This document shows positions 37,072 to 49,297 of a stretch of DNA of 64,000 bases, one piece after another. Origin of the DNA: Diplosphaera chodatii (lineage: Eukaryota > Chlorophyta > Trebouxiophyceae > Prasiolales > Stichococcaceae); assembly GCA_032358165.1 (NCBI GenBank), contig JAALGY010000057.1:1364001-1428000 (forward strand). Direction: 5' to 3'. The notes beneath the pieces are model-generated. The model made no database searches and was not told the DNA's origin. It saw only the letters and a program-made list of their open reading frames with translations. The position numbers and the translations under genes are program-made. Within the stretch, counting starts at the first letter, position 1; each line of letters opens with the position of its first letter.

Positions 37072-37964
37072 GGCTGTAATGCTGGCCAAGAGGTGCTGCA
37101 GATGCTGGCAGGAGCGCGCAGGTCAGGAGTTGGTCCACTTCCGCCCTTGCCCCAGGCCACGCCTGTTGCAGAATGTCGGATGTATCACAACCGGCCACAT
37201 GCACAGATCAGCCGTTACTTGATGAGCAGCTTGCTTACAAGACCACGTAGCTGGTGAAGTACTCCCTCGGATCAGGTCATGCCCCAGGCTGTCAGCACAC
37301 AAATGCAGTCGGGCCCAGCGGACAGCCGGCAATGCGCATGCACGCGCCTTCTAGTTAAACACGTAAACACTCTTACCACGCAACAAGCTGAAGTTTGGTG
37401 TTCCGAGGTGGCAGTTCGCGGTTTGAGATGACGCTGCCGCCTGTTGCAGTTCGCTGGCAGCCCACCCCCAAAGCGAAGCAGGAAGCCGCCAGCTGCGACG
37501 TCGATCTGGCGGGCCCCGTCGGATCAGGGCCTCATCCCGGCGCTGCAGCCAGCTGCCACTGTTGATCTGTGTGGAGTGCAAACCCGACCAGGCGTGCACA
37601 CTGAATGGCACGTTGCGACGGCAATGCCAGCAAGGTGCACCCCACAGGCGCAGCACACAAAGGGACAGCAAACGCCACAACTCATTGGACCATGTGCCGT
37701 ACAAGGCATCCCAGAGAGATCTGGCTCCGAAACCCTGCAAGGTTTACTGAAACCGTGCCAAAATGTCTGCCAGGTTCACCAATAGCTCAACAGCCATTGT
37801 GGCCATTCATGTACATGCCGTGCAGGACTACAAAAGCATGATGTCAGGAGATGAATACCGATTGGCAATGCTTGTGCTAACAGTGGGAAGGACATGATGA
37901 CTCAGCTCCTTCGTGACTAGTGCTTTTGACTGCTGCAACCTCGTCGCTGCACCGCCACACGCGC
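37072..37964. promoter_or_regulatory. Divergent region kinase / patatin-like lipase
   Basis: An 893-bp gap between two divergent genes, expected to contain both promoters and 5' UTRs. No supported exon; no TATA box that I trust. Confidence 0.45.
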
Positions 37965-39587
37965 ATGCTGCTGACAAGCTTCAGAGCTGCAAGCGGCCCA
38001 GTGCTGGCTCAAACTGCCAGGAGAATGGCGGTTGGGCTTGCCTGCGGTGCCGCTGCAGTCCCGCCCGCTGCAGCCCTCGCATCAACGGTGGCGCGGCATG
38101 GCGTGCCATTCGTCCGTCGCCAATTTTCGACCGCCAAACCTGGTCAGCGGCGATGCAGCACCTGGGACCCTCGTTCCAGCCAGCATTGGCATGCGAGCGC
38201 CACCTGGTGGCAGGCGCAGCCGCACGTGTGCTCACAGGTCAGATGCATGTCTTCCCAGCGAGATCAGCCCCCGGAGGACAACCCCAGCAGCAACGGCAGC
38301 GGTCCTGTTGCAGCAAAGGGCGACAGCGAACAGCCCAGTCCAATCCAACCACCAGAAGAACAGCCGGAACTTGGACGAGGGTCTCTGGCGCCTGATGAGG
38401 CGGCAGGACCACCTCCAGATGTGGACCAGAAAAGCATGACGTACCGCGAGATGCTGGCGGAGTGGTTCTACACCAGGGAAACAGACTTGCGTACACTTGC
38501 CGCTGAGGGTCGGCTACAGCTCCGAAACTTCCTTGCAGACCCGTCCATCACAGTGCTGGGGAGGGACATCAGCTTCCCCAGCTGGGTGAGGTTGGGCAGG
38601 GACTTTGATCTTAAGAAGTTCACAGGCAGTTTCAGCCGAGTCGCCGACTTTACGGCTTGGTACCCGTCTGGCAAGGAAGCCGAGCATGCGCCCGAGGATG
38701 AGGGCACCAGGGGCAGCACACAGGAGGTGGATGGGCGGCATCCAGCAGCTGTTGCCTTTGAGAAGGGCGGTCCCAGCGCCCTTGGCTTTGGGTTTTCCGC
38801 CGGCGGCCTGCTGTTCAGCTACTACATTGGGGTGATCTTTGGTCTGCACGACCTGGGGATTGTGACACGGGACACAAAGCTGGCGGGTGCCTCTGCTGGC
38901 TCATTGATTGCAGCTTGCTACCACAGCGGCCTCCCTGAGGACCTTATCACAGAAGCCTGCTTCAAGTTGGCCACGGATTGCCGAGACAACGGCACGCGTG
39001 GCCGCCTTGGCAGCGTGCTGGTGAAATTCATGGAGGAGCTCCTGCCAGATGACATCCATGAGCGATGTCGCGACAAGGCATATGTTGCAGTGACACGCGT
39101 CTTCCCACGGCCAACCCCAGAGCTGATCAGCGACTTTCAGTCCAAGGATGATTTGATATCAGCATTATTGACAAGTTGCCACATTCCCTGGTGGTTTGAT
39201 AAGAGGGTGTGGACGTCCTTCAGGGGCCAGGCCAGCTACGATGGTGGACTCACCAACTTCATTCCCCTTCCACCGGTCGAGCATGGTGTGAGGGTCTGCT
39301 GCTTTGCGTCAAAGCAGATAACCAGCGTGGTCGACATCCAGATCTCGCCCGACAACTTCGTGGAGTTTGAGCATGGCATCCAGCAAATGGTTGCGTGGGC
39401 ATTTGAGCCTGCAGATGACCAGAAGCTGAGGTGGTTCATTGAGAAGGGCCGTGCGGATGCAAGGGCGTGGGCCGAGGCCACCGGGGTGCTGGCCCTTGTC
39501 GGCCCCGAGAACCAGCGGAAGCAGGAAGGCGTGCAGCGTGGCAACATGGAGAATGCAGCTGAGCAAGCCGCGGCGCCTGCCGCCTGA
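37965..39587 (+). CDS. Patatin-like phospholipase (PNPLA type), intronless
   Basis: A single uninterrupted 540-codon frame from the ATG at 37965. The upstream part of the frame has no ATG. The patatin domain shows a glycine-rich oxyanion segment (GFGFSAGG), the nucleophile elbow GASAGS and the catalytic aspartate in YDGGLTNFIPLPP, so the Ser-Asp dyad is complete. Such enzymes hydrolyse phospholipids, galactolipids or triacylglycerol; the layout is closest to eukaryotic PNPLA/ATGL-like proteins. The first ~100 residues are Arg/Ala/Ser-rich and basic (LLTSFRAASGPVLAQTARR, VRRQFSTAKP), suggesting a mitochondrial or plastid presequence, followed by a Pro/Glu-rich linker. Intronless, unlike most neighbours. 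Confidence 0.9.
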   Translation: MLLTSFRAASGPVLAQTARRMAVGLACGAAAVPPAAALASTVARHGVPFVRRQFSTAKPGQRRCSTWDPRSSQHWHASATWWQAQPHVCSQVRCMSSQRDQPPEDNPSSNGSGPVAAKGDSEQPSPIQPPEEQPELGRGSLAPDEAAGPPPDVDQKSMTYREMLAEWFYTRETDLRTLAAEGRLQLRNFLADPSITVLGRDISFPSWVRLGRDFDLKKFTGSFSRVADFTAWYPSGKEAEHAPEDEGTRGSTQEVDGRHPAAVAFEKGGPSALGFGFSAGGLLFSYYIGVIFGLHDLGIVTRDTKLAGASAGSLIAACYHSGLPEDLITEACFKLATDCRDNGTRGRLGSVLVKFMEELLPDDIHERCRDKAYVAVTRVFPRPTPELISDFQSKDDLISALLTSCHIPWWFDKRVWTSFRGQASYDGGLTNFIPLPPVEHGVRVCCFASKQITSVVDIQISPDNFVEFEHGIQQMVAWAFEPADDQKLRWFIEKGRADARAWAEATGVLALVGPENQRKQEGVQRGNMENAAEQAAAPAA

Positions 39588-39986
39588 CTTGTGCTGGCTG
39601 GCACCAGGCAGACTGTATATTACGACCATCGCTTAGTGCAACCAGGTTAGGTGTGAGTACCATAGTGTTACTGGTGTGATGTAGCAATGTGCATTTCGGC
39701 GCGCACAGAGGTTGCATATCGATAAGCCATATACATTTGCTACGAAACGAACCCACCACTGGTAACTAGCTTGTCGCTTACTTCAGTGGATTGCTCACTA
39801 CTCCCCAACGCTGTGCAGCCAACCGAGAGCATCAGCTGCCACACAAGCGCCAGTACTGGACAAATGCTGTGCCCCAGGCCACACACCATTGCAGCACTAC
39901 CGTAACTTTGGCAATACCCCGGCGCAGCACTGTCTGTCACCATCCTGACCCAAATCAATTGGAGCGGCAGTATGTACAAATGGCGC
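39588..39986. other. Convergent intergenic region
   Basis: The 3' ends of the lipase and fucosyltransferase-like genes meet here. No exon or named element seen. Confidence 0.6.
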
Positions 39987-42900
39987 TCAAGCAACAGTAC
40001 CAGCCGAATTAAACAAAGGGTCCGTGCCAATCACCGAGGCGTCCACCAAGACTGAAGACGACCGCGGCATGCCCTGCACCAGGCATACGAAGAGGAAGCA
40101 TTAACCCACGCCATGAGTCTACAGAGTTGCACTTGTGCGGCAGTGCACAGGAATGCAGTGCAACTCATGTTGACTATGCCAAGTATGTTGGCACCTGCAG
40201 CGCCCGGTGCTCTCGCAGGTAGAAGGAGAAGGTTGACGAACCAAAGCCAACAAAGTACTTGCCCTTGGCCAGCACCAGGAAGTCCAGCAGTGCCTTCTGC
40301 TCTGAGTTCAACTCTGCATATATGGGGTTGGGCGTCAACAGTCAGCGAAATATGAAGACACAGCACTAGAATCCTGCATTTTGTGCGCATGCCCTGCCGG
40401 CAAGGTGATTGAAGAGTGCACATGCACACCCACCATCGATTTCCTCCTGAGGAATGTACAGCTCCTTGTACAGGACATCGCTGCACAGCCCCGCTGCCTT
40501 GAGCATGCCGATGATGCGGTTCATGTCTGCAGTGGAGTGGACACCACAGGTTTCAGCATGCCTGGCAGACTTGCACAATAGGCGCATCCCTGCAATGTCG
40601 CATCCTCTCGATCCAACTTCCACAGAGACTGGACAGTCAGCTCACCGTCGTTGGCGCCATACGTCAGCAGGCCAGACGCCACATACATGGGCACATCCGA
40701 GGTGAAGCCTGCCTGACGCATGGACCCCACATACGCATTCCAAACCGCCTGTAGGTTACATGACAGAGATTAGCTCGATGCGCGCTACGAGACAAATTGT
40801 GTCCTGTGCAATCATGAGTGCCACATCATGTGGTAGGTGCACATGCGCACACAGGGGAACAACGAGGGTGACATGGAACAGCAACAGACGGCCCGAAACA
40901 CAGACCTCGGGGCCGCCCATGATCTGAGACCAGTCCCGCGCGTCCTTCTCAATGCGCAGGTGCACCGCATTGTAGGCGTGCGCCGACTTGGCGATCTTGG
41001 CCACGATGCGGTCTGCCATCGCCACAATGGCTGGTGCAAACTCCAGGCTGCGCGCCACCTCCGTCACCACCCGCAAATTGCTGCACAGTCACAAGCATGG
41101 TGTTTAGGCATCTAATGTTGCTGAGCAGCGTCGTGTGGACGGTGGTCGAGCTGTATGCACTGCCGTTATTTATGTGTACAGCGGGGAGCCACCTGAGGCT
41201 GCGCAGCATGAAGAAGGTGCACGGCAGGTCCAGCACGATGTAGTTGAGGTCCATGGCGTTGTCCTCCCGCAGCAGCTTTGCAGATTGGTCGATCACCGCC
41301 CTCCGCGCCTGCGTGAGTCGGCGTCAAACTGCTCGAGAAGCGACATTGAATGGTGCATTAGCTGTTTCCAGGTATGGACTGTGCAGCTGCCCAGTGCCGC
41401 GCTGCCAGCAGCACCTTTTCCACAAGCTCTGGCATGTCCATGTTCTTCAGGTACACCCCGCTGACTTTCGTGATCTGCTTCGGGTTGATGTCCTGCTGCA
41501 CGAACATGGGGTACGCCAGCTCGGGCGCCGTCAGGTCCGGGAACGGGATCAGCGCTGGCGTCTGGTCGAGACAGGCACACCATCTGTCAGCAAGTGCTGG
41601 GGTTGGATGCAGTGGCATGGGTACGTGCGAGGCAGCAGTTTCCACCCGCTCAGATATTGAGCGGCTGCTGTGTTTTGAGTGTGTGGCTCACCTTGTACAC
41701 CACCAGGCCCTTGGCCTTCCACACGCTGATGAGCCTGTCAACGTTCAGCAGCGACTCCAATGGCGCAGACGTCCACGAAACTTCATTGTGCTCCTGTCAA
41801 ACATCCAAGTACGGTGTCAGCTGCATGTGCACAAACACCAGGCTACAGCTGTCCAGTGTGCCTGTAGAACTACCAACGTCATCAGAGTGCATGCTGTCAA
41901 CATGTCCTATGTACCTTGAACACGCTGAAGTAGTGTGCAAAGCTGTCCCGCTTGGCGGCAGGCGGCAGCACAATTTCTGCTCCCAGCACGGCCGCCAGCG
42001 AGAATGCCGCGATGTGGCTGTACTGCTGATTGATCAGGCCCGTGCACGCGGTGTAACGCAGCAGCACCCTCAGCCGCTTGTAAACCCGCCCCTCCGCTCG
42101 ACCTGCAGCATGCGCAGCGTTGAGTCGTCAAAGCCGGACAGAGGTGAGCTTGGCCGTACTTCAGGGGCATCCTGACCATTCGCGTTTTGGGCACGATGGC
42201 CCCTGGCACAAAATGCAGTGCCACTGCAACGTGCGGCACCTTGCTTGATGTAGTGCTCCTTTGCCTGCTGCTCTTCAACGATGCCGCTGGCCCGGAGGTC
42301 CGGGTGATACAGCAGATACGTCTGCATTCAGCAAACAAAAAATGCAATGAGGGGGTCAATAGGGCCCTGCGTGCTGCTGCAGTGCGCTCTTCACGAACAT
42401 TTCAGAGGAAGCATTGGCAGCTGAAGCAAACCAGGTGTGCATGCATGATGTGCGCCAGCTCGCCTGCCAATCGAAGTCGCGCGGCAGCGCCCTCGCGAGC
42501 GCAGCAGCCTGCTTCTCCGCGTACAGCTCTGCCGCGGTCTTCTGGCGCTGGCCATCGCCTGCTGCCTGGCTGTCCCTCTGCAACTGCAACCCATTGCCCC
42601 CGTCTGCTGCGCTGACGCCCCCGCTGTGCCCCTGCTCCTTCCGCTTCACCCGCCTCTGGCCGCCTGAGCTGTCAATGACCAGCTCCGTCACTACGGACGT
42701 GGGCTCGTCGTCCTCGCCACCACGCCCGCTGTGCAGCACTGCAAGGCGACAGCCACTGGATCGGCCCAGGACCAGCAGGGGTCAAACTTGGTGGTACGCA
42801 CGAACACTGGATGGCAGCAGGGACCCCGATCATTATTTCAAACGGCTAAGTGCCTTGACAAGCCGCACCCTGCGTAGTGGTCAGCACCGTCCGTATGGTG

Positions 42901-43061
42901 CGGGCGTCCCGTGAGGATTGCCTCAGGTGGGACATACGGGCTGCGCAGAACATCGCCGCGCTCACGAGCACCAGCAGCAGCAGGTGATCCCGCCGCCATC
43001 TGGGCACGCAGCTCGCCGTCCAGCTGCTGCCGCCGGGGCTGGATGGTGGGCGCCTCTTCAT
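39987..43061 (-). CDS. O-fucosyltransferase-like type II membrane glycosyltransferase
   Basis: Twelve exons give about 567 residues: 42869-43061, 42464-42738, 42240-42321, 41915-42102, 41692-41793, ~41391-41561, 41193-41308, 40906-41080, 40646-40748, 40434-40526, 40195-40313, 39987-40073. The N terminus is a short basic tail plus one membrane helix (HLLLLVLVSAAMFCAA), the Golgi type II arrangement. Then come a Ser/Gln-rich stem, FDWQ-TYLLYHPDLRASG, QQYSHIAAFSLAAVLGAEIV, AVHLRIEKDARDW (the HLR-E-D region of O-fucosyltransferases) and KYFVGFGSSTFSFYL near the C terminus. It probably transfers fucose or another sugar from a nucleotide donor to glycoproteins or wall glycans; acceptor unknown. The 42464 exon uses a GC donor (CAG|GCGAGC). 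The donor near 41391 is not identified with confidence. Confidence 0.82.
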
Positions 43062-43892
43062 GGTAGCACCCGTTGGAGGGTCATGGCTGACTGCACTGCC
43101 GCCGCTGGCCTGCCACTGACGGCGGCCTCCGGTCTGGGTGTTCTGGACAGAAACTGGTCTGATCCGTGCAGATTGACCGCGCCAATTTAGACCGTGTGTA
43201 ACACGCAGGAATTGCACGACAGCTGCAACGAGTACTTGTAGTCCGCGCGCTGCAAGGTGGCGTCAATCGCCTGCTACAACGCCTGCGCAGTGAGCCAGGC
43301 TGTGTGACACGGCGATAGAATGCCACTTGTGGCGATGATGGCACAGCAGCGCAGCTCACGCGGCAACTTTGGCAGGAGGTTCACCCCTGTACTGAACGGG
43401 GTTGCTGAATCAGGTCAAGATACAAGGGATACAGTAGTGATAAAGGCCTCCTAAACCCTCAGTCATTAAATGAAAGCGTGGTCGCAGTGACCCCCGTTCG
43501 AGCACTTTGAGCCCGCTGAACCGCAAAAGACACGAGCCAGGCGGCTCAGTATGATCAGGATAGACAGCGGTAACATTCGAGCTGCATCGAATGCGCTGCA
43601 AGTGGTGCGCGCCACGCGACGCGCTTGTGATGGCCGGAACAGTTATAGAATTATATCCCTTGCATCTTGACCTGATGTAGCTGCCGGGATGTCTCGTCAC
43701 GATCTCACGATTCACATCCCGCTGGACATCCGACCGGACGCTTGTTCGACTACAGGGTTCACTGACCGCTGAATCTTGTTGTGATCAATCGCCTGCGACA
43801 ACCTTGAGTGCCAATGTGTGCGGCCTTGGCACATCAGAGTCACCGACGCTCAAAGCCGATCACGTGCCTAATCAGGCGGCCTTCTACACCCA
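43062..43892. promoter_or_regulatory. Divergent region containing an inverted-repeat element
   Basis: An 831-bp gap between two divergent genes. Besides the promoters it holds a ~268-bp unit bounded by 23-bp inverted repeats (43409-43676), listed separately. No supported exon. Confidence 0.45.
43409..43676. mobile_element. MITE-like inverted-repeat unit (candidate)
   Basis: The 23 bp at 43409-43431 (starting atcaggtcaagat) match the reverse complement of 43654-43676 with one mismatch. Weaker matching continues a few bases outwards. The ~222 bp between them has no long open frame with family resemblance. Size, terminal inverted repeats and intergenic position fit a non-autonomous DNA transposon remnant, but I see no clear target-site duplication and only one copy in the window. 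Confidence 0.45.
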
Positions 43893-46800
43893 ATGACGCC
43901 ATCTTCGGAGGCACCCACGACTGCAGTGGCGTCCGATCTGCAGGTATAAACAATGCGCATGTCCGTCACTCCGAACAAGGCAAATTTTGGGGCAATCCAG
44001 ATCAGCTCAGCTGCTGCGTCCGTCGCGCAGGTGCAGCTGTCCGGCAAGCTTGCTGCAATCACACAGGTGGGTCCATTGATCGGAAAGTATAAGTTTGGAG
44101 TGTTTGATGGCTGCTTACTCACACCGGCACATACGTCGTTGCGCTTTCCAAACTGGGGTGTGACCTCTGCACAGGTCATCAGTGGTGCGGGCTCTGGCAC
44201 GCATGAGCAGCAGCAACATGCCGCCAAGTCGGAGGCTCTGTCTTATTTTGAAGAGCTTGAGGCAATCCTGCGCGCGGCAGCAGCGCGGGTCAACGACTTC
44301 AATGACCAGCAGGACCTGCGGCAGGCCGTGCTCCAGCTCCAGCAGCAGTTGCAGGTGCGCGCGGTCAGTCGTCGCAGGTGCGTGCGTCTTCAGATCTGAG
44401 CCTCGGACAGTTTATCAGCACTCACAAAAAAAACATGTGCAACTTTCATTTCCAGGACCGAGACGAACAGCTGCGGGTGGCGGCGGAAAGGTGCGCCACC
44501 ATTGCAGACGCAGCTGCCACACAGAATGCCGCTGCGGCCAGTCAGCTTGCCGCTGCCAGGCAAGCAAGTGCACAGGAACGGGCGCAGCAGGATCACCTCC
44601 TCCGTGCAGCAACAGACGCAGCTGGCAGCCATGCACAGCGAGCACACTCTCTCGAAGTGCAGCTGCAGCAGCAGACCCTGCAGTTGGAGCGGGTCGAGCA
44701 AGGGGCGCAGCAGCGTGAGGATGATCTGCAAAGAGAGCTGCTGCAGGCCGAGCGCAATGCCGAGGGTGCTGTAGCATCTGAGAGAGCAGCCGCTGAGCAG
44801 TTGCGCCGGCAGCACACACAGTCAGAAGCTGCACTCCAGCAGCGCTCGGCATCCGCCGTCGCAGCAGCAGAAGGCATGCTCGCGCAAAGGTGTGCTGATG
44901 GTCCCAACCCGTCGTGGCTGTATGATGTCGCTGCGCCCTCGTGCTGGCACCCTGCACTGACCGCTTCTTGGCCCCTGTGCAGTCAAGCGAGCTTCGATGC
45001 AAATCAGCAGGCCTGGGTCGTGAGGTTTGGCACTCTCTGCGCTGCCATTTCGTCGGGCCTGCAGCAGGTGTTTGTGGATCTTGACGCTGTCCTGGCAGCC
45101 TTTCCCACCATGACAAGCCGCCAACATGAGATGACGGACACTGACAGCAGCGTTGGTGTCAGCCTGCTGCGCAACTGGTGGGTCCTCCGCATGTGCGATG
45201 TGCCGTCTGGATCAAGGCCCTGGTGCTATGTATCCATTAGGCATGTGGTGCGTTTTCAGGACAACCGAGATTGATGCACATGAGCTCATTGCTGCCTTGA
45301 ACACTGTGTGGGCGGCAGTGGGTACGAGGGTTGCTGACATACGAGAGACGTTGTCACTGTCGCTGCAGAAGCACTTGCTTCAAGCAGACAGCGCCAGCCG
45401 AGAGACAGCTGCGGTACAGCGTTTGGAAGCGCTGATGCAGGCTCACGAGGTGCATGCATTGCGCCTAGAGTAGCACACCGCCTATGATACATGAAGCGTG
45501 CAGATACCCTGACTACCTCGGCTGACATATATATGTCTGGTGGCAGGACCTGGAACTGCAGTGCAAGTGGCAGCAAGCACAGCTGGCGCAGCAGCAAACG
45601 CTTCACGAAGCCAGAACGGCAGAGCTCACACTTGCACATCTTGCCAGCGTGGCTGCCACCGACTCAGCTCAGGCGGACTCTGCAGCGTCTTTGGCAAGAT
45701 GTGAGGCTGTGCAGGAGCGGCTGGATATCCTGCAGCAGCAATGTGATGCGCTGCACCTGAACTGCCAGCATCAGCTGTCAGAGTTGACAGCCGGTGCAGA
45801 GAGCAGTGCACTCGTTCGACAGCAGCTGGCTGCACTTCAGCAGGACCACGAGCTTCTGCAGTGCCAGCACACCGCAGACGCCACAGCTGCAGCATCCGCC
45901 ACCCTTGGGCTGCAAAGCGAGCTCAGCGCCGCGCACCAACAGGTGGAGGAGCTGCAAGCAGGGTCGCAGCAGCTGCTAGAAGTGCATGCCGTCGAGCTGC
46001 AGCAGTGCCACAGCGACTGGCAGCTGAAGATGGAAGCAGAACAACAGGCATCCGTGCTTCAGTTGCAGGAAGCTGCAGCTGCTGCAGCTGTGGTGCAGCA
46101 GCAGCTCGGTCAGCAATGTGCTGTGCGGCTACAGCAGCAGAGCGCTGCAGACGCCGCTGCAGCTGATGGCAAACTTGCAGCTGTAGCTGAGCAACACCAG
46201 GCTGAGGTCTGATAGCGTGCCTGATGACCAACCATGTACATGCAGATACGCTGCTGAGCTCCGACGGTGACGAATGGCCAACTATTCATGCTGTCGTGCA
46301 GATGGAAGCCGCGCAAGCACATGCGACCAAGTCGGCAGATGACCTGCAGGCAGCAGCACGCCTTGCAGCTGAGCAGGTTGCAACTGCAGGTGCAGAGTGC
46401 GCCAAACTGCAGCTGCAGTTGGATCGCCAGCTCGCAGACATGGGCAGCTTCCAAGACACAGCAGCCCAACAGGCAGTGCAGGCAGCAGCTGAGGCGGCGG
46501 CCAAGCTGGAACAAGCGCTGCAGGACCAGCGGCTGCAGCTGCAAGGCAGCTTTGATGTACAGCTGCTACAGCAGGAGGCGGCTGCAGCGGCGGTCCTGCA
46601 AAAGGCACTGGATGATGCCCATCAGCACCGACAGATGCTGCTGGCGCAGGCAGCATCTGAAAGGTGATGCAGCTTTTGCATCGAGCCAGGAAGAGCTGCA
46701 AGTTTTGCACGTCTGGTCTGTCACGCCTGCTGCGTCCTGACTCCATTCGCAACCTTCGCGTCAGCATAGCAACATGACAGAACTGCATTCTTCGCTGTCC

Positions 46801-48585
46801 TGCAGACGGCAGCTAGAAGATGCACAGGCAACAGAGGTGCTCGACATTCGACAGGCTCACAATGCAGAGATGCAGCAGCAGGCTGCAGCACATGCCGCAC
46901 TGTGTCAGGAGCTGCACGCTCGAGCAGACGCAGACGCTGCCGCCGTCGCAAAGCTAGCTGCGGACGCTGGAGTGTCACAGCAGGTGATCGGTTGGGCGGC
47001 GGCAGGATGTGACAAGTAGATTGCGCTACGTCTAGAAAGCAGCAGGTTTCATTTGGTATCAACTGCCAAGCCACAGACTCATTAGCAGTCTCTGCAGGCG
47101 GCGGCGCAGCTGGCAGCGGAGGCGGCGGCGGTGCGGGAGGCGCAGCTGCGGGGCGCCCTGGCGCACGTGTCGGCGGACTTCCAGGCCGAGGTGGTCGCCC
47201 TGGAGGAGGCCGCCAGCCGCGAGCGCCGCAGCCACCAGCACCTGCTGGCCGCGGCGCGGCTGGAGGCCGAGCAAAGGCTGTCCGCCGCCTCGGCTGCCAA
47301 CAAGGAGGTGTGTCAGACGTCCGTTCTAGACGCCAAAGTTCAATGGCAACAATCAGCATTTAGCATGCCCCTGAGCACGGACGTCAATGCAGGCACAGGA
47401 GCAGGCGCAGGCAAAGCTTGTGGCTGAGCACGAGCAGCTTATGACTGCGGTTGCAGCAGAGCACGCCGCAGCGTTGCAGAACCTTGAGCAGCAGGTGGCA
47501 GGCCAGCAGCTCGCCCAGCAGTCGGCACAGGCGGCGTGGGCAGCGACACAGCTCCAGCTGGAGCAGGCCGTCTGCGATGCTGTGGCAAAGCTGGAAGCTA
47601 GTAAACAGCAAGCTCAGGTGCAGTGTTGCAAGATGATGTGGGTGCACCGAATCGAAGAACTGCAGCAAGCAGCATTCTTTGGGTGTGGGTGCATGCCACT
47701 GGGTACATCTTTGTACCATGCAGCTCTAGAAGACGTGCTCTGCAGTGAGCAGGCTGTGTCACTGAACGGCAGGAGGCGGTCGGCCGGCTGGCGGCGGAAC
47801 ATGCTGACGCGCTTTCTGTCGCCTACGACGAGCTCAGTGCCCAGCAGGCCACAGCGCAGGCACATGCAGAAAGGTCCGCGGCAGCTGCTGCCGCAGAACT
47901 GCAGTCGGCCCAAGAGGAGGCGGTTGCAGAGAGCCGAGCGCTCAGCGCAAGAGTGGCAGCGCTGGAGCATGAGCAGGCCAGCAGGTGGAAGCTGGGATGA
48001 CCTGCTGTCACTCCTGCTAGAATGACCCTGTGCGCCCGTCACAAAACGCTCGCATGCTGGCGCCCGGTCACGATGCCGACCACCAGGTGGCACGCTTGTC
48101 GTCCGACATCATGTGAAACTGTGTCTCTGGGGCACGAGTGTAGGCCGCCACGACCGGAGGACCTGGCGCAGCTGGCCGACGTGCGGCAGCAGGTGCGGGA
48201 GCAGGAAGCGCGTGCGCAGGCTGCCGAGGTCGCGCTGCACAGCCTGCGGAAGGAGGTGCGGACCTCAGCCCTTCGACATGCTGGAGCAGCCATGCACAGT
48301 TTGCTACACACGGAACTGCGCTGAACATTCAAACCTTGACAGATGATGGTAATCATCACTCCTCGTCATGTGCAGGTGCTACTGCAAGGTCATGCCGAGC
48401 ATGGCAGCATCAAGACGGCCGGGCTTGCGGAGGCTTGTAGTGTGGGGCACGCACTCGCTGCGCAGTCAGGCATCATGGCATGGATGCAAAGCACCCCGGC
48501 TCCGAGTGGTGGTAAAGTTGCGGCCAGGGGACGGGCGACTGCCATGAAGCCTGCCGCACAAGGGCCAGGGTTGACCAACCGATAG
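43893..48585 (+). CDS. Long Ala/Gln-rich coiled-coil protein
   Basis: Fourteen exons sum to 1087 codons plus stop: 43893-43943, 44031-44066, 44175-44354, 44456-44889, 44983-45177, 45260-45449, 45547-46206, 46302-46663, 46806-46983, 47089-47307, 47393-47617, 47773-47984, 48144-48255, 48376-48585. Almost the whole product is heptad-like helix rich in Ala, Gln, Glu and Leu (SYFEELEAILRAAAARV, QREDDLQRELLQAERNA, LEEAASRERRSHQHLLAAA), with a less helical Gly/Pro/Lys tail. It has no enzymatic motif. Length and composition suggest a cytoskeletal, centriolar or transport scaffold, but I cannot name the family. The start MTPSSEAPTT is preferred; a fallback start at 43953 (MRMSVTPNKA) reads through the first acceptor. 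The donor at 46207 (GTCTGA) is weak. Confidence 0.72.
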
Positions 48586-49297
48586 GCACTGGTTGTTGGT
48601 GTTCGTTTGCAATGCTGGCGATGGTCGACACTGCAGGCCTCTGCAGATCAGTTGCCATGAACTGCAGATATACGTTAGGTGGCACTGCATCTCGGACCGT
48701 ATGCTGGCAGAACATGTTGCAACACAGGTCCAGCAGCAGGCTGCTCCGCCAGCTGCTGCTCATCAAGCATGTATGCGCACATGAAAAAGTCATGGCAACT
48801 TTTGACAACACAGCAATGCTCCCTCTATCTATGTGGCTCACCAAGACCTTCCCACTCAGGCATGCATATGTGAGGAGGCACTGTTGCAGCAGATGGATCG
48901 CACGAACGGATCATGTGGCAATTGAAATCACCAGCAACTTTGGTATGTGTGCTATATGAGTGTGTGCTATATAGTCTGGAATGATGTCGTCACAGCCACT
49001 TCGTTACCTTGAACACTAGTACAACTTCAACATCCACCAATACTTCTGCAGGTCCAGACTTCGTGGTGAGCACGAACAACTCATCGAACGCCATACTGCT
49101 TCGTGTCACCTGATCCTACTACTACGGAATACCCGCAGACAATGTACTGCTGGTTGCACCACCTACAAAATCATGCTTCGGTTCACGTTGTTGCGGTTCC
49201 AGATGTTGCTGTTTCTGAAGGTTCCTCAGCACTTGGCCTGCAGTATGTCGATCCACTATCCGGTTAGTTGCTGCGAATGCTACTCTCCAGCGGCCAT
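48586..49297. other. Convergent intergenic region
   Basis: Expected to hold the 3' UTRs of the coiled-coil and germin-like genes. A 15-bp imperfect direct repeat (tgtgtgctatatgag, then tgtgtgctatatag) lies at about 48946-48974. No supported exon. Confidence 0.5.

Noticed and set aside
43953..44399. Unspliced first exon (MRMSVTPNKA) for the coiled-coil gene
   Set aside because: Possible, but it ignores good splice sites at 43944 and 44030 that give a Met start with matching phase; kept only as an alternative.
48946..48974. Short tandem repeat (tgtgtgctatat) as a regulatory array
   Set aside because: Only two imperfect copies in a convergent intergenic region; too little to call more than a chance or minor repeat.
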